From Fibrisoma limi BUZ 3 (GTDB taxonomy: Bacteria; Bacteroidota; Bacteroidia; Cytophagales; Spirosomataceae), in the NCBI RefSeq assembly GCF_000296815.2, contig NZ_CAIT01000006.1:1494777-1558776 (forward strand): a DNA stretch of 64,000 nucleotides, in the 5' to 3' direction. The notes beneath the pieces were generated by a model. It was not told the DNA's origin. It did no database searches and saw only the letters and a program-made list of their open reading frames with translations. Positions within the stretch are counted from its first letter, which is position 1; the number at the start of each line of letters is the position of its first letter. A program made the position numbers and the translations under genes. Of the stretch, positions 33,234 to 42,242 are shown one piece after another.

Positions 33234-35468
33234 ATGAGCCAATACATCGGAGAACCCATCACCCGCGTCGACGGCCACGAGAAAGTGACCGGTCAGGCAA
33301 AATACGCAGCCGAATTCAACGTACCGGATTTGACCTACGGCGTGGTCGTGTCGAGTACGATCACCAAAGGCCGAATTACCCTCCTTGACACCAGCAAGGC
33401 GCTGGCAGTCAACGGAGTCATTGAGGTATTTACGCACGAAAACCGCCCCCGAACGGCCTGGTTTGACATTAGTTATAAAGATCAGGATTCGCCACCGGGT
33501 TCCCCGTTCCGGCCCTTGTACGACAACAAAATCAAGTACAACGGCCAGCCCGTAGCGCTCGTGGTTGCCGAAACCTTCGAACTGGCCCGGTTTGCAGCCA
33601 TGCTTGTTCATGTCGAATACGAGGCCGAGCCCTGCGACACTGACCTGATGAAGCACCTCGATACGGTGCGCAATCCGGAACCGGGCTTAATGAACCTCAT
33701 GAAGCCGCTGCCACCCAAGCCACGTGGCGATGCCGACAAAGCATTTGCCGAAGCCCCTGTCCAGCAGTCGGCCCAGTATATCCACGGCATGCAGCACCAC
33801 AACCCGATGGAGATGTTTGCCAGTACGGTCGAATACGGCAAAAACGGCTTTCTGACGATCTACGACAAAACGCAGGGTGTCACGAACAGCCTGCTCTACG
33901 TCACGCAGGCGTTCAATATTCCGTTCAACCAGGTTCGGGTAGTTTCGCCCTACGTAGGGGGAGCCTTCGGATCAGGTTTACGGCCGCAGTACCAGTTGTT
34001 TCTGGCGGTGATGGCCGCCCGTGAACTCAAACGTTCGGTGCGCGTATCGCTTACCCGGCAGCAGATGTGGAGTTTTGGCCACCGGCCTGCTACGGTCCAG
34101 AACGTTTGCTTAGGTACGCAGGCGGATGGTACCATCACGGCCATTATCCATGAAGCCAAGGCGGCTACCTCGCAGTTTGAAGATTACACCGAAGAGGTCG
34201 TTAACTGGACGGGGAAACTATACCCTACCCCCAACGGTGCTCTTCGCTATAAGCTGAAATCACTGGATATCTACACACCACTCGATATGCGGGCACCGGG
34301 GGGTGTTACGGGTCTCAGTGCCGTCGAATGCGCCGTCGACGAACTGGCTTACAAACTGGGAATGGACCCGCTCGAATTCCGGCTCAAAAACTACACCGAA
34401 CGCGACTGGACTGAAAAAGACAGACCCTTCTCCAGTAAGGAATTACGCGCCTGTTTCCGGCAGGGTGCCGAACGTTTCGGCTGGTCCGGGCGTAACCCAG
34501 AACCCCGATCGATGCGCAAAGACCACAACCTGATCGGCTGGGGCATGGCAACGGGGATATGGGATGCGGCTCAGGTACCTGCCCGCGCTGAAGCAACGCT
34601 GACCGTCAACGGTAAACTTCGGGTCCGCAGCGCTACGGCCGATATTGGCACCGGCACGTACACAATCATGACGCAGATTGCCGCCGATACGCTCGGTATG
34701 CCCATTGACGATGTCGTCTTCCGACTGGGTGATACCACAATGCCGGCGGCTCCCATTGAAGGTGGTTCCTGGACAGCCTCAACGGTCGGATCGGCGGTGA
34801 AATCAGCCTGCGATACCCTGGCCAAAACCCTTTTCAGAATGGCCAAGCGCATACCTAAATCCCCGTTTGTCGGCGTCGGTTTCGATGACGTACTGTTCAT
34901 CAACGGTGAGATCAGGCTAAAACGCAACCCATCGGCCCGGGTGTCCCTGCTCGAAGTGGTTAACCTGAACGGTGGCAGAGCCATCACTGAAACAGGTACA
35001 TCCATTCCTAATTTAGTCGCTCACATGAAGTATTCCCGAAACGCCCACGCGGCAGCATTCGTGGAGGTGCAGGTCGATGAAGACTTTGGTACGGTGAAGG
35101 TAACGCGGGCCATATCGGCGGTTGCGGCCGGACGGATTATCAACCCCCGCACGGCCCGTAGTCAGATCATCGGTGGGATGGTCTGGGGCATTAGTCATGC
35201 CCTTCAGGAAGAAAGCGTGATGGACCACCGCTACGGTCGGTTCATGAACCACGATCTGGCCGAATACCACATCCCCGTCTGCGCCGATATTCACGAAATG
35301 GATGTCGTTTTCGTGGAGGAAAACGACACCGTCGTAAATCCGCTCGGCGTGAAGGGTGTAGGCGAAATCGGTTTGGTGGCCATGCCTGCGGCCATTGCGA
35401 ACGCGATTTTCCACGCCACCGGCAAACGCATTTATGAACTACCGATACAGTTGGATAAGGTGATGTAA
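33234..35468 (+). CDS. Molybdenum hydroxylase, molybdopterin-binding subunit (PaoC/YagR-like)
   Basis: A 744-aa large subunit of the xanthine oxidase family. The first domain starts RVDGHEKVTGQAKYAAEF. Molybdopterin-contact motifs include YVGGAFGSGL (about 240), RAPGG near 355 and the TADIGTGTYTI stretch near 475. The catalytic base is Glu711 in VKGVGEIG. PaoABC oxidises aromatic aldehydes; a comparable broad aldehyde oxidase is inferred, but the substrate pocket cannot be read from sequence. No XdhC/PaoD-type maturation factor is in the window. Confidence 0.92.
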   Translation: MSQYIGEPITRVDGHEKVTGQAKYAAEFNVPDLTYGVVVSSTITKGRITLLDTSKALAVNGVIEVFTHENRPRTAWFDISYKDQDSPPGSPFRPLYDNKIKYNGQPVALVVAETFELARFAAMLVHVEYEAEPCDTDLMKHLDTVRNPEPGLMNLMKPLPPKPRGDADKAFAEAPVQQSAQYIHGMQHHNPMEMFASTVEYGKNGFLTIYDKTQGVTNSLLYVTQAFNIPFNQVRVVSPYVGGAFGSGLRPQYQLFLAVMAARELKRSVRVSLTRQQMWSFGHRPATVQNVCLGTQADGTITAIIHEAKAATSQFEDYTEEVVNWTGKLYPTPNGALRYKLKSLDIYTPLDMRAPGGVTGLSAVECAVDELAYKLGMDPLEFRLKNYTERDWTEKDRPFSSKELRACFRQGAERFGWSGRNPEPRSMRKDHNLIGWGMATGIWDAAQVPARAEATLTVNGKLRVRSATADIGTGTYTIMTQIAADTLGMPIDDVVFRLGDTTMPAAPIEGGSWTASTVGSAVKSACDTLAKTLFRMAKRIPKSPFVGVGFDDVLFINGEIRLKRNPSARVSLLEVVNLNGGRAITETGTSIPNLVAHMKYSRNAHAAAFVEVQVDEDFGTVKVTRAISAVAAGRIINPRTARSQIIGGMVWGISHALQEESVMDHRYGRFMNHDLAEYHIPVCADIHEMDVVFVEENDTVVNPLGVKGVGEIGLVAMPAAIANAIFHATGKRIYELPIQLDKVM

Positions 35469-35478
35469 TCTATTGGTT

Positions 35479-35563
35479 AATGGAACGCAGATTTCTATGA
35501 TGCTTATGATGAACTATGATTTAACCACCAATCATACGTATCCTAAAAATCTGCGTTCCATTT
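35479..35563. terminator. Bidirectional terminator-like inverted repeat
   Basis: AATGGAACGCAGATTT (35479-35494) pairs with its complement at 35548-35563 across a 53-base loop that has further ATCATAG/CTATGAT words. It fills the gap between the convergent molybdenum subunit and uxaC genes and ends in a T-run on the plus strand. Confidence 0.65.
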
Positions 35564-35564
35564 T

Positions 35565-36995
35565 TCAAAAGCCAAAATACCGCTCGGCGTTGTTATAGCA
35601 AACATCCTGCACGATCTGCCCAATCCACTCGACGTCGTTCGGCAGTTCGCCGTTCTCGACGTCATTGCCGAACAGGTTGCACAGGATTCGCCGGAAGTAC
35701 TCGTGACGGCTGTAGGAGAGAAAGCTCCGCGAATCGGTCAGCATCCCGACGAACGCGCTCAGCAGGCCCATGTTCGAGAGGGCGTTCATCTGCTTTTCCA
35801 TGCCGTCTTTCTGATCCAGAAACCACCAGCCCGACCCAAACTGCACCTTACCCCGTACCGACCCGTCGTTGAAGTTACCGATCATGGTCGCCATCACCTC
35901 ATTGTCGGCGGGGTTGAGGTTGTACAGAATCGTTTTAGCCAGCTTGTCGCGGTCGTCCAGATCGCCGAGAAACCTGGCCGTGGCCGACGCATGACGGAAA
36001 TCCCCAATACTGTCCCAACCCGTATCGGGTCCCAGTTGACGCAGCATCCGGCGGTTGTTGTTCCGTAGCGCCCCCAGGTGAAACTGCTGCGTCCAGCCTT
36101 TCTCCCAGTCCCACTCGGCAAACTGCTGGAGCATGAATGATTTGAATTTTGCTACGTCGTTCGGGCTGAGCAGGTCGATATCGCCGGGCCAGTGGTGCAT
36201 CAGGTTATTGAACGTCACCCGGATTTCGCGGTCCAGATACGGCTCCGCGTAGATCGTTTCCAGGCCGTGGTCGGAAAGCCGGCAGCCCATTTCAGCGAAG
36301 TAGTCATGGCGGGTTTTCAGCGCATCCAGAAACTCAGCCAGCGTCCGGATTTCTACGTTAACCGTTTCGCCCAGCTTCTGTACGTAGGCCCGGAATGCAG
36401 CCGGGTTCTCGGCAGCCATAGCCTTGTCGGGCCGGAACGTCGGCAGCACTTTTATCCCAAATCCGCTCTCCGAGATAGCCCGGTGGTAGTCGAGTGAATC
36501 CGTCGGATCGTCGGTAGTGCAGACCACCCGCACGTCGAAGTGCCGGAGCAACGCCCGCGTTGTAAACTGGCTTTGCAGTTGTTCGGTGCAGGTATCGTAA
36601 ATCGTCCGGGCGGTCCGGGCATTCAGAATCTCCTCCACCCCAAACGGATTTTTCAACTCCATGTGCGTCCAGTGGTAAAGCGGATTTCGCATGGTGTACG
36701 GCACCGTTTCGGCCCACTTCTCAAACTTTCCGTAATCGCTCACGTCGCCGGTAATGAACGGCTCCGGCACCCCGTTGGTGCGCATGGCCCGCCACTTGTA
36801 GTGGTCGCCGTAGAGCCAGATCTGGGTCAGGTTCTCGAAGCGTTTATCGGCTGCAATCTGATCGGGCGGCAGATGACAGTGATAATCGATAATAGGCATC
36901 GGGCGGGCGAAGTCGTGATAAAGCCGCCGGGCCGTTTCAGTCTGAAGCAGGAAGTCGTCGGTGAGAAAAGCCTTGGGGCCGGTCATTGTTTCCAT
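35565..36995 (-). CDS. uxaC: Glucuronate isomerase
   Basis: A 476-aa member of the uronate isomerase family, converting D-glucuronate to D-fructuronate and D-galacturonate to D-tagaturonate. The start at 36995 (METMTGPKAFLTDDF) gives the family's usual length of about 470; the longer frame adds unrelated residues. PIIDYHCHLPP near residue 40 is the metal-binding His-x-His motif, and FRPDKAMA and GSGWWFLDQKDGM are further conserved blocks. First step of the hexuronate pathway whose other genes lie just to the right. A hairpin terminator separates it from the Uma2-like gene upstream. Confidence 0.95.
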   Translation of the reverse strand: METMTGPKAFLTDDFLLQTETARRLYHDFARPMPIIDYHCHLPPDQIAADKRFENLTQIWLYGDHYKWRAMRTNGVPEPFITGDVSDYGKFEKWAETVPYTMRNPLYHWTHMELKNPFGVEEILNARTARTIYDTCTEQLQSQFTTRALLRHFDVRVVCTTDDPTDSLDYHRAISESGFGIKVLPTFRPDKAMAAENPAAFRAYVQKLGETVNVEIRTLAEFLDALKTRHDYFAEMGCRLSDHGLETIYAEPYLDREIRVTFNNLMHHWPGDIDLLSPNDVAKFKSFMLQQFAEWDWEKGWTQQFHLGALRNNNRRMLRQLGPDTGWDSIGDFRHASATARFLGDLDDRDKLAKTILYNLNPADNEVMATMIGNFNDGSVRGKVQFGSGWWFLDQKDGMEKQMNALSNMGLLSAFVGMLTDSRSFLSYSRHEYFRRILCNLFGNDVENGELPNDVEWIGQIVQDVCYNNAERYFGF

Positions 36996-37002
36996 ACCTA
37001 TA

Positions 37003-37034
37003 AAAGCAAAAGCCGGGCTGTTTCTCCCGGCTTT
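37003..37034 (-). terminator. Terminator after the Uma2-family gene
   Basis: On the minus strand AAAGCCGGG (37026-37034) pairs with CCCGGCTTT (37009-37017) with an 8-base loop and is followed by TGCTTTTATA. It lies only 2 bp after the stop codon and 8 bp before the uxaC start, so uxaC probably depends on read-through or its own promoter within the Uma2 gene. Confidence 0.65.
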
Positions 37035-37036
37035 CC

Positions 37037-37672
37037 TTATTTTTTCGACGAAGCAATTAATTCCTCGGGCACAAACCGGCAATCAGGCAATACGTCTACG
37101 GGCTGGTTCCAGTCCCGAATCACCCAATCCTTTCCCGGTTCCGCGATCCAGACTTTTTTAGATTTGGTAAACAACCAGATCACTTTTTCAACGCCAAATT
37201 CGAGTAATTTACTTGTCTTTTGCTCATAGTACTCAAACGGTTCGTCAAAGCGGCTCATGTCCGCCTTGGTATCAATTTCCAAAGCAACTTTTGGCGGCAC
37301 CCAGGCATATTTTGTTTCGTCCTGCCCTTCCAACGTTTTTAAGTCAAAAACGGCCACGTCGCAGGCCCGCCAGTCGCCTTTTTTAAACTGTACACCTATC
37401 TCATTTCCCAGGACTGCATACACGGCTGTATCAAGAATTGATGACAAATGAATAATCAACCGACTCGCCAGGAAACTTTGTAAAATACTTGAACTCGTTA
37501 ATTGCTCGACCGTTTTTGTGCCTCCCAGTACGTCCTGATAACCGGCGTAGTAGACCGGCTTGCCGTCCCACATCTCGTAGACCAGCGACTTGAGCAGCTT
37601 CGCACGTTCAGCACGTCGCTGCCGTTGTTCAGGCGTAGGAGCCGGCCGTTTTGGTTTATCCGTAACCTCCAT
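37037..37672 (-). CDS. Uma2 family endonuclease-like protein (DUF820)
   Basis: A 211-aa member of the Uma2 family, which has a PD-(D/E)XK restriction-endonuclease fold. Conserved pieces are VYEMWDGKPVYYAGYQDVL near the start, WRACDVAVFDLK with the metal-binding Asp, PPKVALEIDTK (the E-x-x-x-K part) and YEQKTSKLLEFGVEKVIWL. These proteins are multi-copy in many free-living bacteria; their role is unknown. It is placed inside the hexuronate locus between uxaC and uxuA but has no evident metabolic link. The first 35 residues are charged and variable. Confidence 0.85.
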   Translation of the reverse strand: MEVTDKPKRPAPTPEQRQRRAERAKLLKSLVYEMWDGKPVYYAGYQDVLGGTKTVEQLTSSSILQSFLASRLIIHLSSILDTAVYAVLGNEIGVQFKKGDWRACDVAVFDLKTLEGQDETKYAWVPPKVALEIDTKADMSRFDEPFEYYEQKTSKLLEFGVEKVIWLFTKSKKVWIAEPGKDWVIRDWNQPVDVLPDCRFVPEELIASSKK

Positions 37673-37722
37673 AGCTCAACCCGTTTGACTGCAAGATACA
37701 CAAATAATCCCGGCTTCCTGTC

Positions 37723-38910
37723 TCAAAGCCCGCTCCGGTCAATCCCCATCATCAACCCCCTTAATTCTGCCAGGCCGCGCAGTCGCCCGATGGCCGTGTA
37801 GCCGGGATTAATGCGTTTCGTCGAACGCAGATCATCCAGCATCCGGTGACCGTGGTCCGGTCTGAACGGCATCCGCAACTCCTTACTCCCTTCTCCCTTC
37901 CTCCTTTTCTGCTCCTGCAACAACGCCCGTATGACACCGAACATATCGACATCGCCTTCGAGGTGGTTGGCTTCGTGGAAACTACCGTCGGGATGGCGCT
38001 GGGTGCTGCGCAGGTGAATGAAGTGGATCTTCGGGCCCAGCCGTTCGACCATCCCGACCAGGTCATTATCCGGCCGCACACCGTACGAACCCGTGCAGAA
38101 ACAAAGGCCGTTGGCTGGCGAATCGGCAGCAGCCAGCAATGCCCGGGCATCGGCCTCGGTGCTGACCACCCGCGGCAACCCCAGAATCGGATACGGGGGA
38201 TCGTCGGGGTGAATCGACAGCCGGACACCTACCGATTCGGCGACCGGCACAATCTCCCGCAGAAACGCGTACAGGTTCTGCCGCAGGTCCCGATCGCTGA
38301 TGTCCCTGTACGCATCCAGCGCATCCTGAAACTGCTCGACGGTGTAACTTTCTTCGGAACCGGGCAGGCCCGCGATAATCGTACGGGTCAGGCGCCGGGC
38401 CTGGGTTTCGTCCAGTGCCTCGAATACCTGCTGCGCCCGGCGTTTCTGCTCATCGGTATAATGGTATTCGGCCCCCGGTCGCCGGAGCACGAACAGTTCA
38501 AACGCGGCAAACTCAGCCGCATCGAACCGCAGGCCGGTCGAGCCGTCGGGCATGGGGCAGTCCAGATCCGTACGGGTCCAGTCGAGTACGGGCATGAAAT
38601 TGTAGCAGACCGTATCGATGCCGCACTGGGCCAGGTTGGCGATCGACTCTTTATAGTTCTCGATGCACTGCTGAAAATTGCCACTGCGGGTCTTGATGGC
38701 TTCGTTGACGGGGATACTTTCCACCACCGACCAGGTCAGGCCTGCCTGCTCGATATACGCCTTGCGTTCGCGGATCTCATCGACGGGCCATACGTCGCCG
38801 TTCGGAATGTGGTGAAGCGCCGTCACGACGCCGGTAGCTCCGGCCTGTCGTACGTCACTGAGGGTTACGGGGTCGGTTGGACCGAACCACCGCCAGGTTT
38901 GCTCAAGCAT
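37723..38910 (-). CDS. uxuA: Mannonate dehydratase
   Basis: A 395-aa TIM-barrel enzyme that dehydrates D-mannonate to 2-keto-3-deoxygluconate (KDG). The start at 38910 ([11 protein letters not shown]) fits the family N terminus and its usual 394 residues; the longer frame is rejected. [48 protein letters not shown] and [12 protein letters not shown] are hallmark metal and substrate motifs. It is divergent from the transporter gene at 39051; the 140-bp gap presumably carries the control region of the whole locus. No clear promoter boxes could be fixed there by eye. Confidence 0.95.
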   Translation of the reverse strand: MLEQTWRWFGPTDPVTLSDVRQAGATGVVTALHHIPNGDVWPVDEIRERKAYIEQAGLTWSVVESIPVNEAIKTRSGNFQQCIENYKESIANLAQCGIDTVCYNFMPVLDWTRTDLDCPMPDGSTGLRFDAAEFAAFELFVLRRPGAEYHYTDEQKRRAQQVFEALDETQARRLTRTIIAGLPGSEESYTVEQFQDALDAYRDISDRDLRQNLYAFLREIVPVAESVGVRLSIHPDDPPYPILGLPRVVSTEADARALLAAADSPANGLCFCTGSYGVRPDNDLVGMVERLGPKIHFIHLRSTQRHPDGSFHEANHLEGDVDMFGVIRALLQEQKRRKGEGSKELRMPFRPDHGHRMLDDLRSTKRINPGYTAIGRLRGLAELRGLMMGIDRSGL

Positions 38911-39050
38911 AGTTATCTGGTCAGGGTACCGCCTGACCGGCTGTTGGTAAGGTGATGAATGGTGACTATCCTGCTGGTAGCTACGCAATCACGATTTTTG
39001 AGTAAAAAGGCGTACAATGCTTCCTTTCTAATAAAAAATCGCAAACAGTT

Positions 39051-40391
39051 TTGCAGAACTCAACTACATCCGGCCGCTTTCGCTGGCGAATTGTTGCGCT
39101 GCTGTTTCTGGCCACAACCATCAACTACGTCGATCGGCAGGTGTTGTCGTTTACGATGACCGACGAGTTGTTTCGTAAAGAAATGCTTGATCTGGCCCCC
39201 AACCAGCCGCTTTCCAAAGAAGCGACCGATCGTTTCAAAGTACTCTACGGCGACGTGGATGCTGCGTTCAAGTTTGCCTACGCCATCGGGTTCCTCATTG
39301 TCGGCTGGCTGATTGATCGGATCGGTACCCGACGCGGCTTTTCGCTGGGCATTATCATCTGGAGCATCGCGGCCGTATTGACTACGTTCGTGCAGAACAT
39401 GAGCGGTCTGCGGTGGGCCCGTACCCTGCTGGGACTCGGCGAAGCCGCCAACTTCCCCTCATCGATCAAAACCGTTTCGGAGTGGTTTCCCCGGCGCGAA
39501 CGCTCCTTTGCTAACGGCCTGTTCAACGCCGGTGCCAACGTCGGGATCATCCTCACGGCCATTGCCGTACCGTATCTGATCCTGCATTTTGGCTGGCGAA
39601 GTTCGTTTTTCGTAACCGGTGTACTGGGCTTTGGCCTCCTGGCTCTCTGGTGGTTTACGTACAGTAAACCGGAACGGAACAAACAGGTGTCGGCCGAAGA
39701 ATTGGCCTACATCCGCAGCGACCAGGAAAATGAACCGGCCCTGAAGGTATCGTGGGGGCGGCTGCTGGGCTATAAACAGACGTGGGCGTTCGCCGTGGGC
39801 AAATTCATGGCCGACCCCATCTGGTGGTTCTACATGTCGTGGCTACCCGATTTTTTCAACTCCAACGACGCCCTCGATCAGAAGCTGGATCTCAAGAGCT
39901 TTGGCATTCCGTTTCTGATTATTTACGTAGTCTCCGACGCGGGCAGCGTATTCTTCGGCTGGCTCAGCACCCGGTTCATGGAACGGGGCTGGACGGCCAA
40001 CCGCGCCCGTAAAACGACCATGCTCATTTGCGCCCTGTGCGTTGTGCCGATATTCTTTGCCGCCCAGACCAGCAGCCTGACCGTTGCCATTGCGCTCATT
40101 GCCCTGGCTACGGCCGCTCACCAGGGTTGGTCGGCAAATATGTATACCTTTGCGTCCGACCTGTTCCCGAAGAATGTCGTGGCTTCCGTAACCGGAATTG
40201 GTGGCATGTTCGGAGCAGTGGGCGGCATTTTGCTGGCCCTGCTGGCTGGCCGGATTATCACCAATTTTGGCTATCTGCCCATGTTCATCATTTCCAGTTG
40301 TGCTTACCTGATCGCGTTGATCATCATTCATCTGGTGCTGCCGCGCCTGGAGCCCGTGCGGGTAGAAGAACTGGTTGACGAGTTTGTTTAA
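39051..40391 (+). CDS. MFS hexuronate transporter (ExuT-like)
   Basis: A 446-aa major facilitator protein of the anion:cation symporter subfamily with 12 predicted transmembrane segments. RFRWRIVALLFLATTINYVDRQVLS is the family's N terminus, GWLIDRIGTRRGFSLG the loop-2 motif, and LGLGEAANFPSSIKTVSEWFP the signature shared with ExuT-type hexuronate permeases. I use the TTG at 39051 as start since no in-frame ATG precedes the first transmembrane segment. Context (uxaC, uxuA, kdgK, KDPG aldolase, uxaB) makes glucuronate/galacturonate the likely substrate. It starts the plus-strand operon. Confidence 0.88.
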   Translation: MQNSTTSGRFRWRIVALLFLATTINYVDRQVLSFTMTDELFRKEMLDLAPNQPLSKEATDRFKVLYGDVDAAFKFAYAIGFLIVGWLIDRIGTRRGFSLGIIIWSIAAVLTTFVQNMSGLRWARTLLGLGEAANFPSSIKTVSEWFPRRERSFANGLFNAGANVGIILTAIAVPYLILHFGWRSSFFVTGVLGFGLLALWWFTYSKPERNKQVSAEELAYIRSDQENEPALKVSWGRLLGYKQTWAFAVGKFMADPIWWFYMSWLPDFFNSNDALDQKLDLKSFGIPFLIIYVVSDAGSVFFGWLSTRFMERGWTANRARKTTMLICALCVVPIFFAAQTSSLTVAIALIALATAAHQGWSANMYTFASDLFPKNVVASVTGIGGMFGAVGGILLALLAGRIITNFGYLPMFIISSCAYLIALIIIHLVLPRLEPVRVEELVDEFV

Positions 40392-40479
40392 AAGGAGAAA
40401 GAGAAGCAAAGGCACCGGAGGGAGGAAAGGGTTGCTCAATATCCTTCCCTCTCTTCCTTTTCTCCTCCCCTCCCTTTCC
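40391..40479. repeat. Purine/pyrimidine inverted repeat before kdgK
   Basis: A purine-rich arm (about 40391-40431) is followed by an almost pure pyrimidine arm (40443-40479, CCTTCCCTCTCTTCC...) that can pair with it imperfectly. It fills the gap between the transporter stop and kdgK. Confidence 0.65.
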
Positions 40480-40487
40480 ATCTGTTT

Positions 40488-41480
40488 ATGAAAATTATTA
40501 CGTTCGGAGAGGTTATGCTCCGACTCAGTCCGCCGGGCGTTGAACGGTTCGCCCAGACCGATACGCTGGAGATGCACTTTGGCGGCACCGAAGCCAACGT
40601 AGCCGTATCGCTTGCACAGTTCGGTTGCCACACGGCACACGTTACCTGCTTTCCGGACAACCCGCTTGGCCGCACCGCCACCAGTTACCTGCGTCGTTAC
40701 GGCGTCGACACAAACTACATTCAGTATGCACCCGGACGCCTGGGACTTTATTTCCTGGAAACCGGTGCCGGTAGCCGCGCCAGCCAGATTATTTATGATC
40801 GGGCGGGTTCTGTATTCACCCAGATTCGGCCGGACACCATCGACTGGGAATCCGTGCTGGCCGATGCAGACTGGTTCCACTGGACGGGCATTACCCCGGC
40901 GTTGTCGCAGGGCGCTGCCGACTGCCTGCTGAATGCCATCCAGACGGCCAACCGGCTGAATGTTCCGGTGTCGGGCGACCCCGTATACCGCAGTAATCTG
41001 TGGCAGTATGGCCGTCAGCCGCAGGAGGTACTGCCCGCCCTGACCGAGGGCTGTACGCTGGTGCTTGGTAACCCCGGGCTGTTCAATCACCTGTACGGCA
41101 TTACAGAAACCGATATTGAAGCAGCAGCCCGGGCGCTGCAACGGCAGTTTCCGAGGGTTCGCTACGTAACGGATACGAGTCGGGAGCAGTTAAGTGCATC
41201 GCATAACCGACTATCAGCCTGGCTGTTTGACGGCCAGCAAACGTACCAGTCGCCCACCCACGATATTCAGCCCATTGTCGACCGGATCGGAACGGGCGAT
41301 GCCTACATGGCTGGCCTGATTTATGGGCTGTTGACGTTTGATGACCTACAACGGGCGGTCGATTTTGGAGCGGCTGCGTCGGCACTGAAACACACCATTC
41401 CTGGTGATGCCAGCCTGGCCACCGTAGAAGAAGTTGAGACCCTGGCCAGGGGAGATAGTTCGGGTAAATTGAAAAGGTGA
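40488..41480 (+). CDS. kdgK: 2-keto-3-deoxygluconate kinase
   Basis: A 330-aa PfkB-family kinase that phosphorylates KDG to KDPG with ATP. MKIITFGEVMLRLSPPG and FGGTEANVAVSLAQFG are the N-terminal substrate-binding signatures of KdgK, and DRIGTGDAYMAGLIYGL near 265-280 holds the anion hole and catalytic Asp. Length matches the family. It lies between the transporter and KDPG aldolase genes in the plus-strand operon. Inverted repeats flank it on both sides. Confidence 0.93.
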   Translation: MKIITFGEVMLRLSPPGVERFAQTDTLEMHFGGTEANVAVSLAQFGCHTAHVTCFPDNPLGRTATSYLRRYGVDTNYIQYAPGRLGLYFLETGAGSRASQIIYDRAGSVFTQIRPDTIDWESVLADADWFHWTGITPALSQGAADCLLNAIQTANRLNVPVSGDPVYRSNLWQYGRQPQEVLPALTEGCTLVLGNPGLFNHLYGITETDIEAAARALQRQFPRVRYVTDTSREQLSASHNRLSAWLFDGQQTYQSPTHDIQPIVDRIGTGDAYMAGLIYGLLTFDDLQRAVDFGAAASALKHTIPGDASLATVEEVETLARGDSSGKLKR

Positions 41481-41490
41481 AAACGAGTTC

Positions 41491-41557
41491 ATGGTTTGTC
41501 GTTTGTGGTTGTAGTTCAGGCCAGCTAATAACAAACCAAAAACCACAAACCAAAAAT
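41491..41557. repeat. GGTTTGTGG-type inverted repeat before the aldolase gene
   Basis: TGGTTTGTCGTTTGTGGTTG (from 41492) can pair with the AACAAACCAAAAACCACAAACCA stretch at 41530-41552, with mismatches. The right arm ends right at the aldolase ATG. Related in sequence to the repeat at 52533-52624. Confidence 0.65.
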
Positions 41558-42209
41558 GGATCGATTGACTGTATACCAAACCATTCGTCAGGTGCCGTTG
41601 GTACCGGTGTTCTACCATGCCGATGCCGAAACGGCAGCCGAAGTGGTGGCGGCCTGCTACCGGGGGGGCGTCCGGGCGTTTGAATTCACGAACCGGGGCA
41701 GTTTTGCCCACGAGCCATTTGCCGAACTGCGCCGGCTGTGTTCCCGCGAGTTTCCGGATCTGGCGCTGGGGGCCGGCACGATCGTGGATGCACCCACGGC
41801 TGCGCTATACCTCCAGATGGGTGCCGATTTCATTGTCGGACCATCGTTCAGCGAGGAAGTAGCCCGTATCTGCAACCGCCGGAAGGTAGCGTATATGCCG
41901 GGTTGCGCTACGTTGACTGAAGTAACTACGGCCTACGAGTTTGGCGTTGAGATCGTAAAGTTGTTCCCCGGTGAGGTGCTGGGTCCTGGTTTTGTCAAGG
42001 CGCTGCGGGGTCCGCTACCGTGGGTGAGTGCTATGGTAACAGGGGGCGTCGAGCCAAATCAGGAAAACCTGTCGCGGTGGTTCGGGGCTGGTGTGGTGGC
42101 CGTAGGGATGGGGTCGCATCTTTTCCCCAAAGATGTACTCGTAAATCGGAATTTTGACAAGATAGAACACACAGTTCGGGACGTTGTTCGTATAATTGCT
42201 GAATTATAG
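41556..42209 (+). CDS. eda: KHG/KDPG aldolase
   Basis: A 217-aa class I aldolase that splits KDPG to pyruvate and glyceraldehyde 3-phosphate. The Schiff-base Lys is Lys135 in EIVKLFPGEVLGPGF; LALGAGTIVDAP, ADFIVGPSF and YMPGCATLTEV are the other hallmark segments, the last replacing the IPG(I/V)xT motif of enterobacterial enzymes. Second last enzyme of the hexuronate operon, preceded by kdgK and followed 33 bp later by uxaB. Confidence 0.93.
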   Translation: MDRLTVYQTIRQVPLVPVFYHADAETAAEVVAACYRGGVRAFEFTNRGSFAHEPFAELRRLCSREFPDLALGAGTIVDAPTAALYLQMGADFIVGPSFSEEVARICNRRKVAYMPGCATLTEVTTAYEFGVEIVKLFPGEVLGPGFVKALRGPLPWVSAMVTGGVEPNQENLSRWFGAGVVAVGMGSHLFPKDVLVNRNFDKIEHTVRDVVRIIAEL

Positions 42210-42242
42210 TTTACGTCGGGCAACCGCTATTTTAACACGACA

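Noticed and set aside
37037-37672. Mobile element or restriction system
   Set aside because: The Uma2-family protein has no methylase, recombinase or terminal repeats near it; these proteins are scattered singly in many genomes.
37846-38955. 369-aa plus-strand frame opposite uxuA
   Set aside because: Antisense to a gene with all mannonate dehydratase motifs; composition reflects codon structure only.
39843-41141. 432-aa minus-strand frame opposite the transporter and kdgK
   Set aside because: It crosses two well-supported genes and the low-complexity repeat between them and has no recognisable domain.
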